From positions 1 through 17,311 of the forward strand of contig JANMRB010000229.1 of the NCBI GenBank assembly GCA_031370825.1: a stretch of DNA of 17,311 nt, written 5' to 3'. Shown one piece after another: positions 6,678 to 15,293 of the stretch (its first letter is position 1; the number at the start of each line of letters is the position of its first letter). The notes under the pieces are model-generated. The model made no database searches and was not told where the DNA came from. It saw only the letters and a program-made list of their open reading frames with translations. Made by a program: the position numbers and the translations under genes. This DNA comes from JAENVT01 sp031370825 (lineage in GTDB: Bacteria > Actinomycetota > Acidimicrobiia > Acidimicrobiales > Ilumatobacteraceae).

Positions 6678-8078
6678 CTACGGCAGGACGTCGAGGTATT
6701 CGTTGACGTCCCAGTCGGATATGGTCGAGATGAACCGAATCCATTCGTCGGTCTTGTAATGCCAGAACACGGTCCACATGTCGCCGGGCAGCGCTTGTCG
6801 GACCGTGGCGTCGGCCTCGAGGGCCTCGAGCGCCTCGCCGAGCGTGGCCGGGATCCGCTCCACCTTCTTGCCTTCGGCAATCGCTTGGTAGATGTTGCGC
6901 TCTTCGGGCGGCCCGGGATCGATCTTGTTCTCGAGGCCTTCGCGCATGCACACCAGCAGGCCGGCCATCGACAGGTACGGGTTGACGGCCGAGTCGACCG
7001 AGCGGTATTCGAAGCGGCCGGGCGCCGATACCCGGACCGCGGTGGTGCGGTTCTGGAAGCCCCAGTCGGCGAACACCGGCGCCCAGAAGCCGGCGTCGGC
7101 ATACCGGCGGTACGAGTTGACCGTCGACGCCGAGATACAGGTGAGGGCGCGGAGGTGCTTGAGGATGCCACCCATGGCGTAGAAACCGGTCTGGCCCGGG
7201 AGCCGTGGATTGTCGCCCTCCGGCATGAACTTGTTGTTGCCCTTGGCGTCCCATAGCGAGAAGTTGTGGTGGCACCCGTTTGCCGACACCCCCATGAACG
7301 GCTTGGGCATGAAGCACGGGAAGGCGCCAGTCTCGCGGCCGACCTGCTTGCAGATCTGCCGGTACGTCGACAGCCGGTCGGCGGTAAGTTCGGCACGATC
7401 GAAGTTGAAGTTCAGCTCGAGTTGTCCTGGTGCGTCCTCGTGGTCGCCCTGGATCATGTCGAGGCCCATCGCCTTGCCGTATTCGATCACCTTGTGGATG
7501 ATCGGCTGGAGTTCGCTGAACTGGTCGATGTGGTAGCAGAACGGCTTCGTCATTCCGTCGAGGATCGGCTTGCCGTCGGGGCCTGTCTTCAACCACATCA
7601 TCTCCGGCTCGCAGCCGACCCGCATATGCAGGCCGAAATCCTGTTCGAACTGGGCATGGATGCGCCTCAGGTTGCCGCGGCAATCCGAACTGAGGAACTC
7701 CCCCGGGGCGATCTCCTCCTCCCGCCCACGGAACAAGGTGCAGAAGACGCGAGCGACCTTGGAGTCCCACGGCAACTGACAAAACGTCTCGATCTCGGGC
7801 AGTCCGACGAGTTCGCGAGCCTCGGGGCCGTAACCGATGTAGTCACCCTTGCGGTCGGTGAACAGGTTGGCAGTCGAGCCGTACACCAGTTGGAATCCCT
7901 TGTTGGCGATGTTCTCCCAGTGATCTGAGGGGACCCCTTTGCCCATGATCCGACCCGTGACCGAGATGAACTGGTAGTAGATGTACGTCACGCCGGTCGC
8001 ATCGATCTGTTTGCGCACATCGGCGATCGCCCGATCTCGACCCTTGGTGTCGAGAAAGCTCTCCAGATCCGTGGTCAC
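6678..8078 (-). CDS. Glutamine synthetase-like ligase heading the second mgs-type operon
   Basis: The 466-residue product has full glutamine-synthetase-type active-site motifs: GCEPEMMW (Glu157, Glu159), DHEDAPGQLE (Glu214, Glu221), NGCHHNFSLW (His270) and PGRFEYRSVDSAVNPY (Arg355, Glu357, Arg359). It should activate the gamma-carboxyl of glutamate with ATP and join it to ammonia or an amine. The sequence differs clearly from the GmaS/GlnT-type gene at 16318: a longer N-terminal domain, no GFAGFAAGP segment and different loops. It is therefore not a recent duplicate. The start is a GTG at 8078 with GGGGGG 8 bp upstream; the ATG at 8100 is out of frame. The neighbourhood (split glutamate synthase directly downstream) suggests a gamma-glutamyl-amide synthetase with a different amine specificity. 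Ordinary glutamine synthesis cannot be excluded. Confidence 0.88.
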   Translation of the reverse strand: MTTDLESFLDTKGRDRAIADVRKQIDATGVTYIYYQFISVTGRIMGKGVPSDHWENIANKGFQLVYGSTANLFTDRKGDYIGYGPEARELVGLPEIETFCQLPWDSKVARVFCTLFRGREEEIAPGEFLSSDCRGNLRRIHAQFEQDFGLHMRVGCEPEMMWLKTGPDGKPILDGMTKPFCYHIDQFSELQPIIHKVIEYGKAMGLDMIQGDHEDAPGQLELNFNFDRAELTADRLSTYRQICKQVGRETGAFPCFMPKPFMGVSANGCHHNFSLWDAKGNNKFMPEGDNPRLPGQTGFYAMGGILKHLRALTCISASTVNSYRRYADAGFWAPVFADWGFQNRTTAVRVSAPGRFEYRSVDSAVNPYLSMAGLLVCMREGLENKIDPGPPEERNIYQAIAEGKKVERIPATLGEALEALEADATVRQALPGDMWTVFWHYKTDEWIRFISTISDWDVNEYLDVLP

Positions 8079-8169
8079 CGTGGAAACCCCCCAGTCTCAT
8101 CCGCTGTGCTGTTTCACCACAGTAAACATCGTCTCATCGGATGATACAAGACCCTCGGCAGCCAAATCG
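8079..8169. promoter_or_regulatory. Intergenic region with candidate operator in front of the left-hand operon
   Basis: This 91-bp gap separates the end of the sox/mgd operon from the GTG of the glutamine-synthetase-like gene. The + strand 10-mer ACAGTAAACA (8119-8128) is identical to half of the palindrome in the divergent control region (16224-16233). Just upstream in the same gap, GTTT at 8111-8114 pairs with AAAC at 8124-8127 as a short inverted repeat. An 11-bp palindrome TCATCGGATGA lies at 8134-8144, and the octamer GTCTCATC occurs twice (8094-8101 and 8131-8138). No strong -35/-10 pair and no stem with a T-run terminator were seen, so readthrough from the upstream operon remains possible. 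Confidence 0.4.
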
Positions 8170-8808
8170 TCAAATTGGCGGACCGGCGATGTCGATCCCA
8201 TACTCCGCGCCGGCGTCGACCAGGCAGCTGAACAGGTGCTGGCCCGACGAGCGCTCGCAGTGCAACAGATACGACAGGGTGCCGTCGACGAGGTCGTCGC
8301 GCACAACATCGGTGACCAACGAGCCAACGCTGCTGCGAAACGCCGCGAGGTTGGGAGTGACCGCATCGGCGAGATCGATGGCACAGAGCTTGGCGAGTGC
8401 TCCGACGCTGTCCGGGCCGGTCAGACGCAACAATGCCCGGCCATGGGTGAGATCGATCACTGACACCATCTCGCCGGCATCGGCAACTTCGTCGGTGAGT
8501 CGTTCGACGAGCGCGGCGGCGTCGCCGACTGGTCCGATCGTGAGCCAGCCGCCTGGATCGGATCCGATCTCGATGAGGTCGCCGGGCAACCGCCGGGCGG
8601 AGCCGAACGTCGTGGGATGGCGGGCGGTGAAAGCGCCGTTGGCGTCGGCCTTCACGGCCACTTTGCAGAGCCAGGTGAGATCGCTCACCCGTAGTGCGGC
8701 AGTCGAGCGGTGGGTGCTGACCTCCCACCCGGCGACCACCTCGACTGGTGGAGTCGCTACGATCGGGCTGCGGGCGACCGGAATGGGGGCGATCGGTGGG
8801 CCGCTCAT
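8170..8808 (-). CDS. soxG: Sarcosine oxidase gamma subunit / N-methylglutamate dehydrogenase subunit D
   Basis: The 212-residue product is the small gamma (SoxG/MgdD) subunit, the least conserved of the tetramer; it is structurally related to part of the aminomethyltransferase fold. Supporting traits are its position immediately after the alpha subunit, its length, and the FARHPTTFGSARRLPGDLIEIG-like and VIDLTHGRALLRLTGPDSV stretches typical of the family. It ends SSGQHLFSCLVDAGAEYGID. The ATG at 8808 overlaps the alpha stop (ATGA), which fixes the start. It is the last gene of the operon that begins at 16156. Its role in the complex is mostly structural. The mgdD name applies if the complex works on N-methylglutamate. 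Confidence 0.85.
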   Translation of the reverse strand: MSGPPIAPIPVARSPIVATPPVEVVAGWEVSTHRSTAALRVSDLTWLCKVAVKADANGAFTARHPTTFGSARRLPGDLIEIGSDPGGWLTIGPVGDAAALVERLTDEVADAGEMVSVIDLTHGRALLRLTGPDSVGALAKLCAIDLADAVTPNLAAFRSSVGSLVTDVVRDDLVDGTLSYLLHCERSSGQHLFSCLVDAGAEYGIDIAGPPI

Positions 8809-11627
8809 ATCCGCATCCGGGCGCCGTCGGGATCGAAGTGGGCAAGCCCCTCGATGACCTTCAGTGGCACCCGTCGCCGGTCGGGCAGTTGACAGGTCAC
8901 GATGGTGCCGGGGGTAGCGAGGCGCGGCTCGACGAATCCGAGACAGATCGATCGTCCGAGTGTCGGCGACATCCGGCTCGATGTCACCCTGCCGACGATC
9001 TTCTTCGTGCCCTCGACAATCTGGCTGGCCTCGGCAGGCACGATCGTTGGATCGACCGGCTGCATGCCGACGAGGCGTTGGTAGTCGTCGCGCCGGCTCT
9101 GCCATACCAGTTCGGGCTTGCCGGCGAAGTCGTCCTTGTCGAGCTTGATGCACCAACCAAGGTCGGCCCCGAAGCCGAGCGTGAGCCCATCGGTGTCCTG
9201 GGCCACGATGAAGTGACCCTTCTCGAGCCGCATGATCCGCTGTGCTTCGACACCGAATGGCACCACCCCGAGATCGAAACCGGCGTCGAAGAGCGCCTCC
9301 CACACGTGCAGCCCGTACGCGGCGGGAACGTGGATCTCGTAGCTCAGCTCGCCGGTGAACCCGATCCGCCACATGAAGCAGCCGGCGATGTCGGCAACCG
9401 TCGCGGTGCGCACGTGCATGTACGGGAACGCGTCGTTCGCAAGGTCGACTCCTGACACCACGCGGCCGAGCAGCTCGCGGCTCTTCGGCCCGGCGACGTT
9501 CATGCTCGCGTAGCCGGTGGTCACCGGGGTGACGTGGATCTGCCAGTCGGGGTGCTCGGTCTGCAGCCAGTTCTCCGTCCACTCCCAGACCGTCGCCGCT
9601 CCCGACGACGTCGTCGTCATGATGTAGTGATTCTCGCCGAGCCGCCCGGTGACGCCGTCGTCCATGACCACGCCGTCCTCGGCGCACATCACCCCGTACC
9701 GCACTGCGCCGATCGGCAGCCGCGACCACTTGTTGACGTAGAGCAGGTTGAGCAGTTTGGGCACGTCGGGGCCGCGTAGATCGAGCTTGCCGAGAGGTGT
9801 GACGTCGATGATCCCGACGCTTCTGCGCACGTTGGCGACCTCGGCGGCGGGGTCACCGTAGTGCTCGGGGCGGATCCAGTCGCCGGCGACCAGCGGCTTG
9901 GCGTTGTGCTGCTCGTGCCACGGCTGCATCGGCGAGAAGCGGGTGTTCTCGAATCCGCGACCACCCAGCGCACCGAGGGTGATCGGCACGTACGGCGGAC
10001 GCCAGACGGTGGTGCCGATCTCGTTGAAGTCGCTCACACCGTGGGCCTCCGCCATGATCGCCACGGCGTTGGCGGACTCGAGCTTGCCCTGCGATGGCCC
10101 CATCGTGACGGTCGTATAGCGCTTGACCAGTTCGATCGAGTCGTAGCCCTCCTTCTTTGCCGAGAACATGTCCTTCGAGGAGACGTCTTCCGAGAAGTCG
10201 ACGATGCCGTGGGTCGTCGAGCGGTACAGCTCGGGGTGAGGCACGCGCGCCAGCGCCGGCGCTGGCACCTCCGAGCCATGTCCAGCCCGCGCCGCGGCCG
10301 TCGCACCGGCGGCAGCGCCGTGGGCGACCAACTCCGAGGTGGATCCGTCGCCGGCCAGCGCGCCGGCGACGACCACGTTGGCGGCAAGCCGGTCGGTCGG
10401 GAAGAATCGAGCGGCTGTGGCGTCGTACTGCGGACGATCGCCTGCCATGTTGAGCAGTGGCGTCGCTGCTGTCCAGCCGACAGCTGTGACAAGGAGGTCA
10501 CAATCGACGCGGCGGCCATCGGCGAGCTCGACCGTCTTGACCCGCTTGCCGCCTTCGGCGCGCCTGATGTTGGCGTCGGTGCGGGCATCGACCACTGTGA
10601 CCCCGACTCCGATCCGGCGAAGGTCCTGGGCGCAGGCATCGCCATCGGCGTTCGCAGTGAACACCACGGCGTTGTCGCCGGGACGCACCGCGTGCAGGTT
10701 GACGAGACGACGCACTGCGGTCGACAGCATCACACCGGGCAGATCGTTGCCCGCGAACACGTACGGGCGCTCGATCAGCCCGGCGGCGACCACCAACGAT
10801 CCGGCGCGAACCTTGCACAGGCGTTCGTGGATGGCATGACCCTGCACCGATATCCCTGGCTGGCGCTGCACGACGGCGATCCAGTTCATGTCGTAGCGGC
10901 CCGTGACCGCGGCGTTGGTCATCACCTCGATCGACTCATGCACGGCGACCTCGGCGCGTAGTTCGGCCAAGGCGGCCAAGTCGGCGTCGCCGCCGTAGCG
11001 GAGGTGGCCGCCGAGTTCGTACTCCTCGTCGACAAGCAGCACGCTGGCGCCGGATTCGGCGGCGGCGACTGCGGCCGCCATGCCCGCCGGCCCGCCACCG
11101 GCGACGCAGACGTCGACGTGGATGTAGCGCTTGTCGAAGTAGCCGTGCTCGGCATCGGCTGCGGTGACACCGCCCGCAGCGAAGCGGCCAAGGATCTGCT
11201 GATAGGCCGGCCACAGCCGCTGCGGCTTGATGAACGTCTTGTAGTAGAAGCCGCTCGACAGGAACCGGCCAAGCAACTGATTTGCGGCGCCTACATCGAA
11301 CTTCAGCGACGGCCACACGTTCTCCGGGCTCACTTCCATTCCGGCGGCGAGCCGTCGATGGGCGGCCCGGACATTCGGCTCGTCGCCGACCTGCACGGTG
11401 CAGCCCGGGTCGTGGAACGTCGCCGAGAGCACACCACGCGGCCGCTTGTACTTGAAGCTCCGCGAGAACACGTCGACGCCGCTCGCGACGAGCGCCGAGA
11501 CAATGGTGTCACCAACGAAACCGGTGTAGGTCTTGCCGTCCCATCTGAACGACAGCGGCGCCCGGCGGTCGATGACCTCACCGGCCTGAGGGGCCAGTCT
11601 GCGACCGGTGGTGACAGCGGTGCTCAT
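8805..11627 (-). CDS. soxA: Sarcosine oxidase alpha subunit / N-methylglutamate dehydrogenase subunit C
   Basis: The 940-residue product has the full alpha-subunit architecture. An N-terminal ferredoxin-like domain (about 22-110) has only Cys76 visible, so no FeS cluster is expected. A nucleotide-binding Rossmann region contains VAGGGPAGMAAAVAAAESGA (175-194) followed by VLLVDEEYELGG. A C-terminal GcvT-like aminomethyltransferase domain occupies about 575-940 (YGVMCAEDGVVMDDGV, FTGELSYEIHVPA, RIMRLEKGHF). In the family this last domain binds tetrahydrofolate and captures the one-carbon unit released by the beta-subunit flavin site as methylene-THF. The start is the ATG at 11627, overlapping the delta stop (ATGA); the open frame running further to 11801 is shadow within the delta gene. 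Sarcosine or N-methylglutamate could be the physiological substrate; linkage to gmaS and mgsABC favours the latter. Confidence 0.92.
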   Translation of the reverse strand: MSTAVTTGRRLAPQAGEVIDRRAPLSFRWDGKTYTGFVGDTIVSALVASGVDVFSRSFKYKRPRGVLSATFHDPGCTVQVGDEPNVRAAHRRLAAGMEVSPENVWPSLKFDVGAANQLLGRFLSSGFYYKTFIKPQRLWPAYQQILGRFAAGGVTAADAEHGYFDKRYIHVDVCVAGGGPAGMAAAVAAAESGASVLLVDEEYELGGHLRYGGDADLAALAELRAEVAVHESIEVMTNAAVTGRYDMNWIAVVQRQPGISVQGHAIHERLCKVRAGSLVVAAGLIERPYVFAGNDLPGVMLSTAVRRLVNLHAVRPGDNAVVFTANADGDACAQDLRRIGVGVTVVDARTDANIRRAEGGKRVKTVELADGRRVDCDLLVTAVGWTAATPLLNMAGDRPQYDATAARFFPTDRLAANVVVAGALAGDGSTSELVAHGAAAGATAAARAGHGSEVPAPALARVPHPELYRSTTHGIVDFSEDVSSKDMFSAKKEGYDSIELVKRYTTVTMGPSQGKLESANAVAIMAEAHGVSDFNEIGTTVWRPPYVPITLGALGGRGFENTRFSPMQPWHEQHNAKPLVAGDWIRPEHYGDPAAEVANVRRSVGIIDVTPLGKLDLRGPDVPKLLNLLYVNKWSRLPIGAVRYGVMCAEDGVVMDDGVTGRLGENHYIMTTTSSGAATVWEWTENWLQTEHPDWQIHVTPVTTGYASMNVAGPKSRELLGRVVSGVDLANDAFPYMHVRTATVADIAGCFMWRIGFTGELSYEIHVPAAYGLHVWEALFDAGFDLGVVPFGVEAQRIMRLEKGHFIVAQDTDGLTLGFGADLGWCIKLDKDDFAGKPELVWQSRRDDYQRLVGMQPVDPTIVPAEASQIVEGTKKIVGRVTSSRMSPTLGRSICLGFVEPRLATPGTIVTCQLPDRRRVPLKVIEGLAHFDPDGARMRI

Positions 11628-11908
11628 GACCCCGAATCCGATTGGCGACGGAGTTGGGCGGCGGGAAGGCGGCTCTCGCGAATGTCGTTGGTGACCGTGT
11701 GCCGCTCGACCGCGAAGTAGCGGCGGCAACCGGCGCGGTGATACCACGTCTCGGTCACCCAGTCGGCGAGATTCGACTTCGTGTACAGGTAGTGACGCCA
11801 CTGTTCGGGCGTCGTGGTCGACACATCGGGTCGGCTCTTCGATTCACCGACGGCTCGGAACTCCATCGAGTTGCGCGGCCCACACCACGGGCATGGCACC
11901 TGGATCAT
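11624..11908 (-). CDS. soxD: Sarcosine oxidase delta subunit / N-methylglutamate dehydrogenase subunit B
   Basis: The 94-residue protein matches the small zinc-binding delta subunit: PCPWCG supplies Cys6 and Cys9, and WYHRAGCRRYFAVERHT supplies His57 and Cys61, the usual four zinc ligands. The EQWRHYLYTKSN segment is also family-typical. A roughly 20-residue arginine/serine-rich tail extends beyond the conserved core. It starts at ATG 11908 with GGAGGAG 7 bp upstream and ends overlapping the alpha start. Its place between beta and alpha genes is the standard soxBDAG order. Confidence 0.92.
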   Translation of the reverse strand: MIQVPCPWCGPRNSMEFRAVGESKSRPDVSTTTPEQWRHYLYTKSNLADWVTETWYHRAGCRRYFAVERHTVTNDIRESRLPAAQLRRQSDSGS

Positions 11909-11938
11909 GACTCGCTCCTCCGAGCGTCCGCCGCCGAC

Positions 11939-13222
11939 TCAATGTCCAACTGCCGCAGCACCCTTCTCACCGACGAGGCGTCCCTCCGGGAACCGGGCGA
12001 GGTCGAATGACGCGATGTTCTCCGGCGTGATTCCGGTGGCGACCAGTTGCGCCATCGACTCGCCCGACACCGGCCCGGCCTTGAACCCGTAGGTGCCCCA
12101 GCCGACATCGACCAGGAAACCCTTGACGGGTGTGATGCCCATGATCGGGCTGAAATCGGGGGTCATGTCGCACAATCCGGCCCATTGCCGCAGCAGACGC
12201 ATCTTGGCGATGCCCGGCATCAGTTCGAGCACATGCCCGGCCAACTCCTCGGTGAACGCGAGCGAGCCCCGCATCGAATAGCTCGGGTACGGATCAGTCG
12301 AGGCGCCGAACACCAACTCGCCGCGGTCGGTCTGGCTGACGTAGACGTGCAGCGAACCGGAGACCACCACGGCGTTGAGGAACTTCTTCACCGGCTCGGT
12401 GACCGCAGCCTGCAGTGGATGGGTGACGAGCGGCATTTTCAGCCCCACCATCGCGTTGATCAGACTCGCCCAGCCTGCCGTGCAGTTGACGACCGTCGAT
12501 GTGGCGATTCGTCCGCGGCTGGTGTCGACGGCGACGACCCGATCGTCGACGGTCTCGATCGATTGCACCTCCGTCTGCTGGTGGATCTCACAACCGCGCA
12601 CGTCGGCGCCACGGGCATATCCCCAGTTGACGGCGTCGTGGCGAACGGTGCCTCCGGGCGGGTGATACAACGCGCCGAGGATCGGGTAGCGAGTGTTCTC
12701 CGAGGTGTCCATGTAGGGCACCAGCTTCTTGATGTCGTCAGGTCCGATCACTTCAGAGTCGATGCCTTCGAGCTTGTTCACCTCGGCCCGCCAGCGCATC
12801 GTGCGAAGCGACGAATCGTTGTGGGCCAAGGTGAGGTGGCCCATCTGCCCGAACATGATGTTGAAGTTCAGATCCGCCGCGAGACCTTCGTAGAGCTTCA
12901 CGGAACGGTCGTAGAACCTGACACCTTCGGGCGTGAGGTAGTTGGATCGCACGATCGCGGTGTTACGACCGGACCCGCCGCCACCCACGTAACCCTTGTC
13001 GAGGATGGCGACATTGGTGATCCCGTGGTTGGTCGCCAGGTAGTAGGCGGTGGCCAATCCGTGCACTCCCGCGCCGACGATCACCACGTCGTAGCTCGAC
13101 TTCAGCTCATGTTTACGCCACGCCTGCGGCCAGTCGGCTTTCGTCAACCCATGCTTGATCAGGCTGAACGCCGAGTACTTGGCGGGATACTTCGTCCTAC
13201 GGCCCAACCCATTCGTACTCAT
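11939..13222 (-). CDS. soxB: Sarcosine oxidase beta subunit / N-methylglutamate dehydrogenase subunit A
   Basis: The 427-residue product is the catalytic flavin subunit. A roughly 43-residue N-terminal extension (KYSAFSLIKHGLTKADWPQAWR) typical of tetrameric SoxB precedes the FAD motif YDVVIVGAGVHGLATAYYLA (44-63). HPPGGTVRHDAVNWGYARGAD contains His195 in the region where family members bind FMN covalently. The C-terminal DVGWGTYGFKAGPVSG closes the FAD site. It should oxidise the N-methyl group of sarcosine or N-methylglutamate. The ATG at 13222 overlaps the mgsC stop (ATGA), directly coupling the oxidase to the split glutamate synthase. A 30-bp gap separates it from the delta gene. The upstream extension of the open frame to 13582 is shadow. 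Confidence 0.92.
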   Translation of the reverse strand: MSTNGLGRRTKYPAKYSAFSLIKHGLTKADWPQAWRKHELKSSYDVVIVGAGVHGLATAYYLATNHGITNVAILDKGYVGGGGSGRNTAIVRSNYLTPEGVRFYDRSVKLYEGLAADLNFNIMFGQMGHLTLAHNDSSLRTMRWRAEVNKLEGIDSEVIGPDDIKKLVPYMDTSENTRYPILGALYHPPGGTVRHDAVNWGYARGADVRGCEIHQQTEVQSIETVDDRVVAVDTSRGRIATSTVVNCTAGWASLINAMVGLKMPLVTHPLQAAVTEPVKKFLNAVVVSGSLHVYVSQTDRGELVFGASTDPYPSYSMRGSLAFTEELAGHVLELMPGIAKMRLLRQWAGLCDMTPDFSPIMGITPVKGFLVDVGWGTYGFKAGPVSGESMAQLVATGITPENIASFDLARFPEGRLVGEKGAAAVGH

Positions 13223-14601
13223 CGTGACCACCCCGGGATCCAGTCGGTGCCGGCGAGAGGGATCCGGGCCATTGCCGCCGCTTCGATCGTAAGGGCGACC
13301 AGATCCTCCGGCTCGAGGTGGTGCACATCGCTCTTTCCGCAGGCGCGAGCGAGCGTGGTGAGCTCCATGGTGAGACCACGGAGGTAGTTCGTCACCCACT
13401 GTGCGCCGACGACCGGATCGAGCCGGGCCTCGAGCTCTGGCGTCTGCGTGGTGATTCCCACCGGGCACCTGCCCGTGTGGCAGTGGTGGCAGTAGCCGGC
13501 CTGCGTGCCGAGCTCGGCGTAGTCGGCCGACGCGTCGACCCACTGCGCATCGGCGGCGCCGAACCACGAGGGCCTGTTGCAACCGAGCGCGATCATCGAC
13601 GCCACCCCGATCGAGACGGCGTCGGCGCCGAGTGCGAGGGCCTTGGCCACATCGGCGCCGGTGCGGATCCCGCCCGAGACGATCAGTTGCACCTCGTGGT
13701 GTTTGCCGATCTCGCGCAAAGCTTCGGCCGCCATCCTCACCGCAGCCAGCGTCGGAATCCCGGCATGCTCGATGAAGACGTCCTGCGTCGCGCCGGTGCC
13801 GCCCTGCATCCCGTCGACGACGACGACGTCGGCGCCGGCGGCAACGGCAAGCTTGACGTCGTAGGCCACACGGGTGGCGCCGACCTTGACGTAGATCGGC
13901 TTCTCCCAGTTGGTCGCCTCCCGCAGCTCCTCGATCTTGATGACCAGGTCGTCGGGACCAGTCCAGTCGGGGTGACGTGACGACGAGCGCTGGTCGATGC
14001 CGGCCGGCAGCGTTCGCATGCCGGCCACGCGCGGACTGACCTTTTGCCCGAGCAGCATGCCGCCGCCGCCAGGCTTGGCGCCCTGCCCCAGCACAATCTC
14101 GATGGCGTCGGCCTTGTGCAAGTCAGCTGGGTTGAACCCGTAGCGCGAGGGCAGGCACTGGTAGACGAGGTGCTTCGACGCGCCACGCTCTTCGGCTGTC
14201 ATGCCACCGTCTCCGGTGGTGGTCGACGTGCCCATCGCCGTGGCCGCCCGGCCGAGGGCCTCCTTGGCGTGACCTGACAGTGCGCCGAAGCTCATCCCCG
14301 CGATCGTGATGGGGATGTCGAGCTCGAGTGGCTTGCTGGCGTGGCGCGAACCCAGCACCGTCGCTGTCGAGCACGCCTCGCGGTAGCCCTCCATCGGATA
14401 TCGCGATGCCGAGGCCGTGATGAAGACGAGGTCGTCGAACGTCGGCAGCTTCCGCTTGGCGCCCCATCCGCGGATCTCGTATCTTCCCTCTTCGGCCATC
14501 CCATGGATCTGGTCGATGACAGCCGGGGGAAACGTGTAGCTCTCGCGGAGCGGGAAATGACGTGACGCCGGAGCATTCACAGGAGTTGCCGCACCGGTCA
14601 T
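13219..14601 (-). CDS. mgsC: N-methylglutamate synthase subunit C-like (glutamate synthase FMN/FeS domain), copy 2
   Basis: The 460-residue product is the synthase domain of a split glutamate synthase. The FMN barrel motifs are IAGMSFGALSG (100-110), VVVDGMQGGTGATQD (260-274), LIVSGGIRTGADVAK (306-320) and LGADAVSIG (324-332). The loop GQGAKPGGGG (172-181) is close to the canonical GAKPGEGG, unlike copy 1. FeS cysteines are 371, 374 and 379 (CHHCHTGRC, then PVGITTQTP). A 9-residue insertion relative to copy 1 lies between Cys341 and this motif, and the C-terminus is about 22 residues shorter. It should transfer methylamine from gamma-glutamylmethylamide to 2-oxoglutarate with MgsA and MgsB. 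The ATG at 14601 overlaps the mgsB stop (TGATG), and its own stop overlaps soxB. Also known as glxD-like in rhizobia. Confidence 0.9.
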   Translation of the reverse strand: MTGAATPVNAPASRHFPLRESYTFPPAVIDQIHGMAEEGRYEIRGWGAKRKLPTFDDLVFITASASRYPMEGYREACSTATVLGSRHASKPLELDIPITIAGMSFGALSGHAKEALGRAATAMGTSTTTGDGGMTAEERGASKHLVYQCLPSRYGFNPADLHKADAIEIVLGQGAKPGGGGMLLGQKVSPRVAGMRTLPAGIDQRSSSRHPDWTGPDDLVIKIEELREATNWEKPIYVKVGATRVAYDVKLAVAAGADVVVVDGMQGGTGATQDVFIEHAGIPTLAAVRMAAEALREIGKHHEVQLIVSGGIRTGADVAKALALGADAVSIGVASMIALGCNRPSWFGAADAQWVDASADYAELGTQAGYCHHCHTGRCPVGITTQTPELEARLDPVVGAQWVTNYLRGLTMELTTLARACGKSDVHHLEPEDLVALTIEAAAMARIPLAGTDWIPGWSR

Positions 14602-15293
14602 CAGTACTTCTGCGCCTTCAGTGCGTCGAAGTTGTACAGCAGCTTCGCCGATGCGATGCGCTTGACGTTCTGAGGATCGATGTGGTCGAAACCCGCCACG
14701 GCGCACAGGTTGGTCACCGTCGCAACATCGTCGTCGCCGAGATCCTCGTAGCGGGCGTCGCTGCCGAGGCTGTCCACCGAGCCGGCGACGTAGATGACCG
14801 CCTCGTAGAGCGAATCGCCGAGCGCATGTCCGGCGTGACCACCGACGAGCAGGGTGCCGGCTTGGGCCATGAACATGCTGAAGTCGCCGACATTGCCACC
14901 GACCGCGATAGCGCCACCCTTGAGAGAGATGCCGGCGCGAGTCGAGGCGTCGCCCTCGATCACCAGCGTGCCGCCGTGTGCCGTCGCCCCGGCCCGTTCG
15001 CTGGCGTTGCCGGCGACCCGGATCACTCCGTTCATCAGGTTCTCGCCGACTCCCCAGCCGCAGAATCCGTTGATCTGGATCTCCACACCGTCGCACAAGC
15101 CGCCGATGTAGTGGCCGACGCTGCCGTCGAAGGTGATATCGAGATGCTTCATCAAACCAACAGCTAGGTTGTGCCTGCCCTTCGGGTTGACGATCCGCAC
15201 GATGGATCCGGGTTCGAGCTCGCGCAGCTCGATGTTGATGTCGCGCACAGATCGCTGTTCGCAGTCGAACAGCGTCGGCGTGAGTGTGGTCAA
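14601..15293 (-). CDS. mgsB: N-methylglutamate synthase subunit B-like (GXGXG beta-helix), copy 2
   Basis: The 230-residue GXGXG beta-helix protein has repeated glycine turns (DGSVGHYIGGLCDG, GWGVGENLMNG, ERAGATAHGGTLVIEG, GGNVGDFSMFMAQAG, GGHAGHALGDSLYEAVIYVAG). No ATG or GTG precedes the conserved RDINIELRELE segment at a sensible place. A TTG at 15293 overlaps the mgsA stop as TTGA, has GGAG 6 bp upstream, and reproduces the four-base overlap seen elsewhere in this operon, so I take it as the start. The open frame continuing to 15479 is shadow inside mgsA. It is the scaffold domain of the three-part N-methylglutamate synthase. Confidence 0.87.
   Translation of the reverse strand: MTTLTPTLFDCEQRSVRDINIELRELEPGSIVRIVNPKGRHNLAVGLMKHLDITFDGSVGHYIGGLCDGVEIQINGFCGWGVGENLMNGVIRVAGNASERAGATAHGGTLVIEGDASTRAGISLKGGAIAVGGNVGDFSMFMAQAGTLLVGGHAGHALGDSLYEAVIYVAGSVDSLGSDARYEDLGDDDVATVTNLCAVAGFDHIDPQNVKRIASAKLLYNFDALKAQKY

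Noticed and set aside
5748..7256. Long + strand open frame of 502 codons opposite the amidotransferase and ligase genes
   Set aside because: It is a GC-rich antisense shadow: low-complexity V/D/R/G composition, no family motifs, and the minus-strand genes beneath it have intact catalytic motifs.
8079..8169. Rho-independent terminator after the sox/mgd operon
   Set aside because: The short palindrome TCATCGGATGA has only 5-bp arms and no following T-run in either direction.
9861..10961. Long + strand open frame opposite soxA, and similarly 1318-2502 opposite the FAD oxidoreductase
   Set aside because: Both are antisense shadows of clear enzyme genes.
11628..11801. N-terminal extension of the sarcosine oxidase alpha open frame
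   Set aside because: The extension lies within the delta gene in another frame and lacks homology; the ATGA overlap at 11624-11627 sets the start. The same reasoning removes the upstream extensions of the frames ending at 3511, 8170, 11939, 13219 and 14601.
8805..13222. Firm assignment of the tetramer as sarcosine oxidase for glycine betaine breakdown
   Set aside because: The family cannot be split by eye into sarcosine oxidase and N-methylglutamate dehydrogenase; linkage to gmaS- and mgsABC-like genes favours the latter, so both names are given.
12047..13387. Long + strand open frame of 446 codons opposite soxB
   Set aside because: Shadow of soxB; rich in His/Arg/Val without recognisable domains and without a ribosome-binding site.
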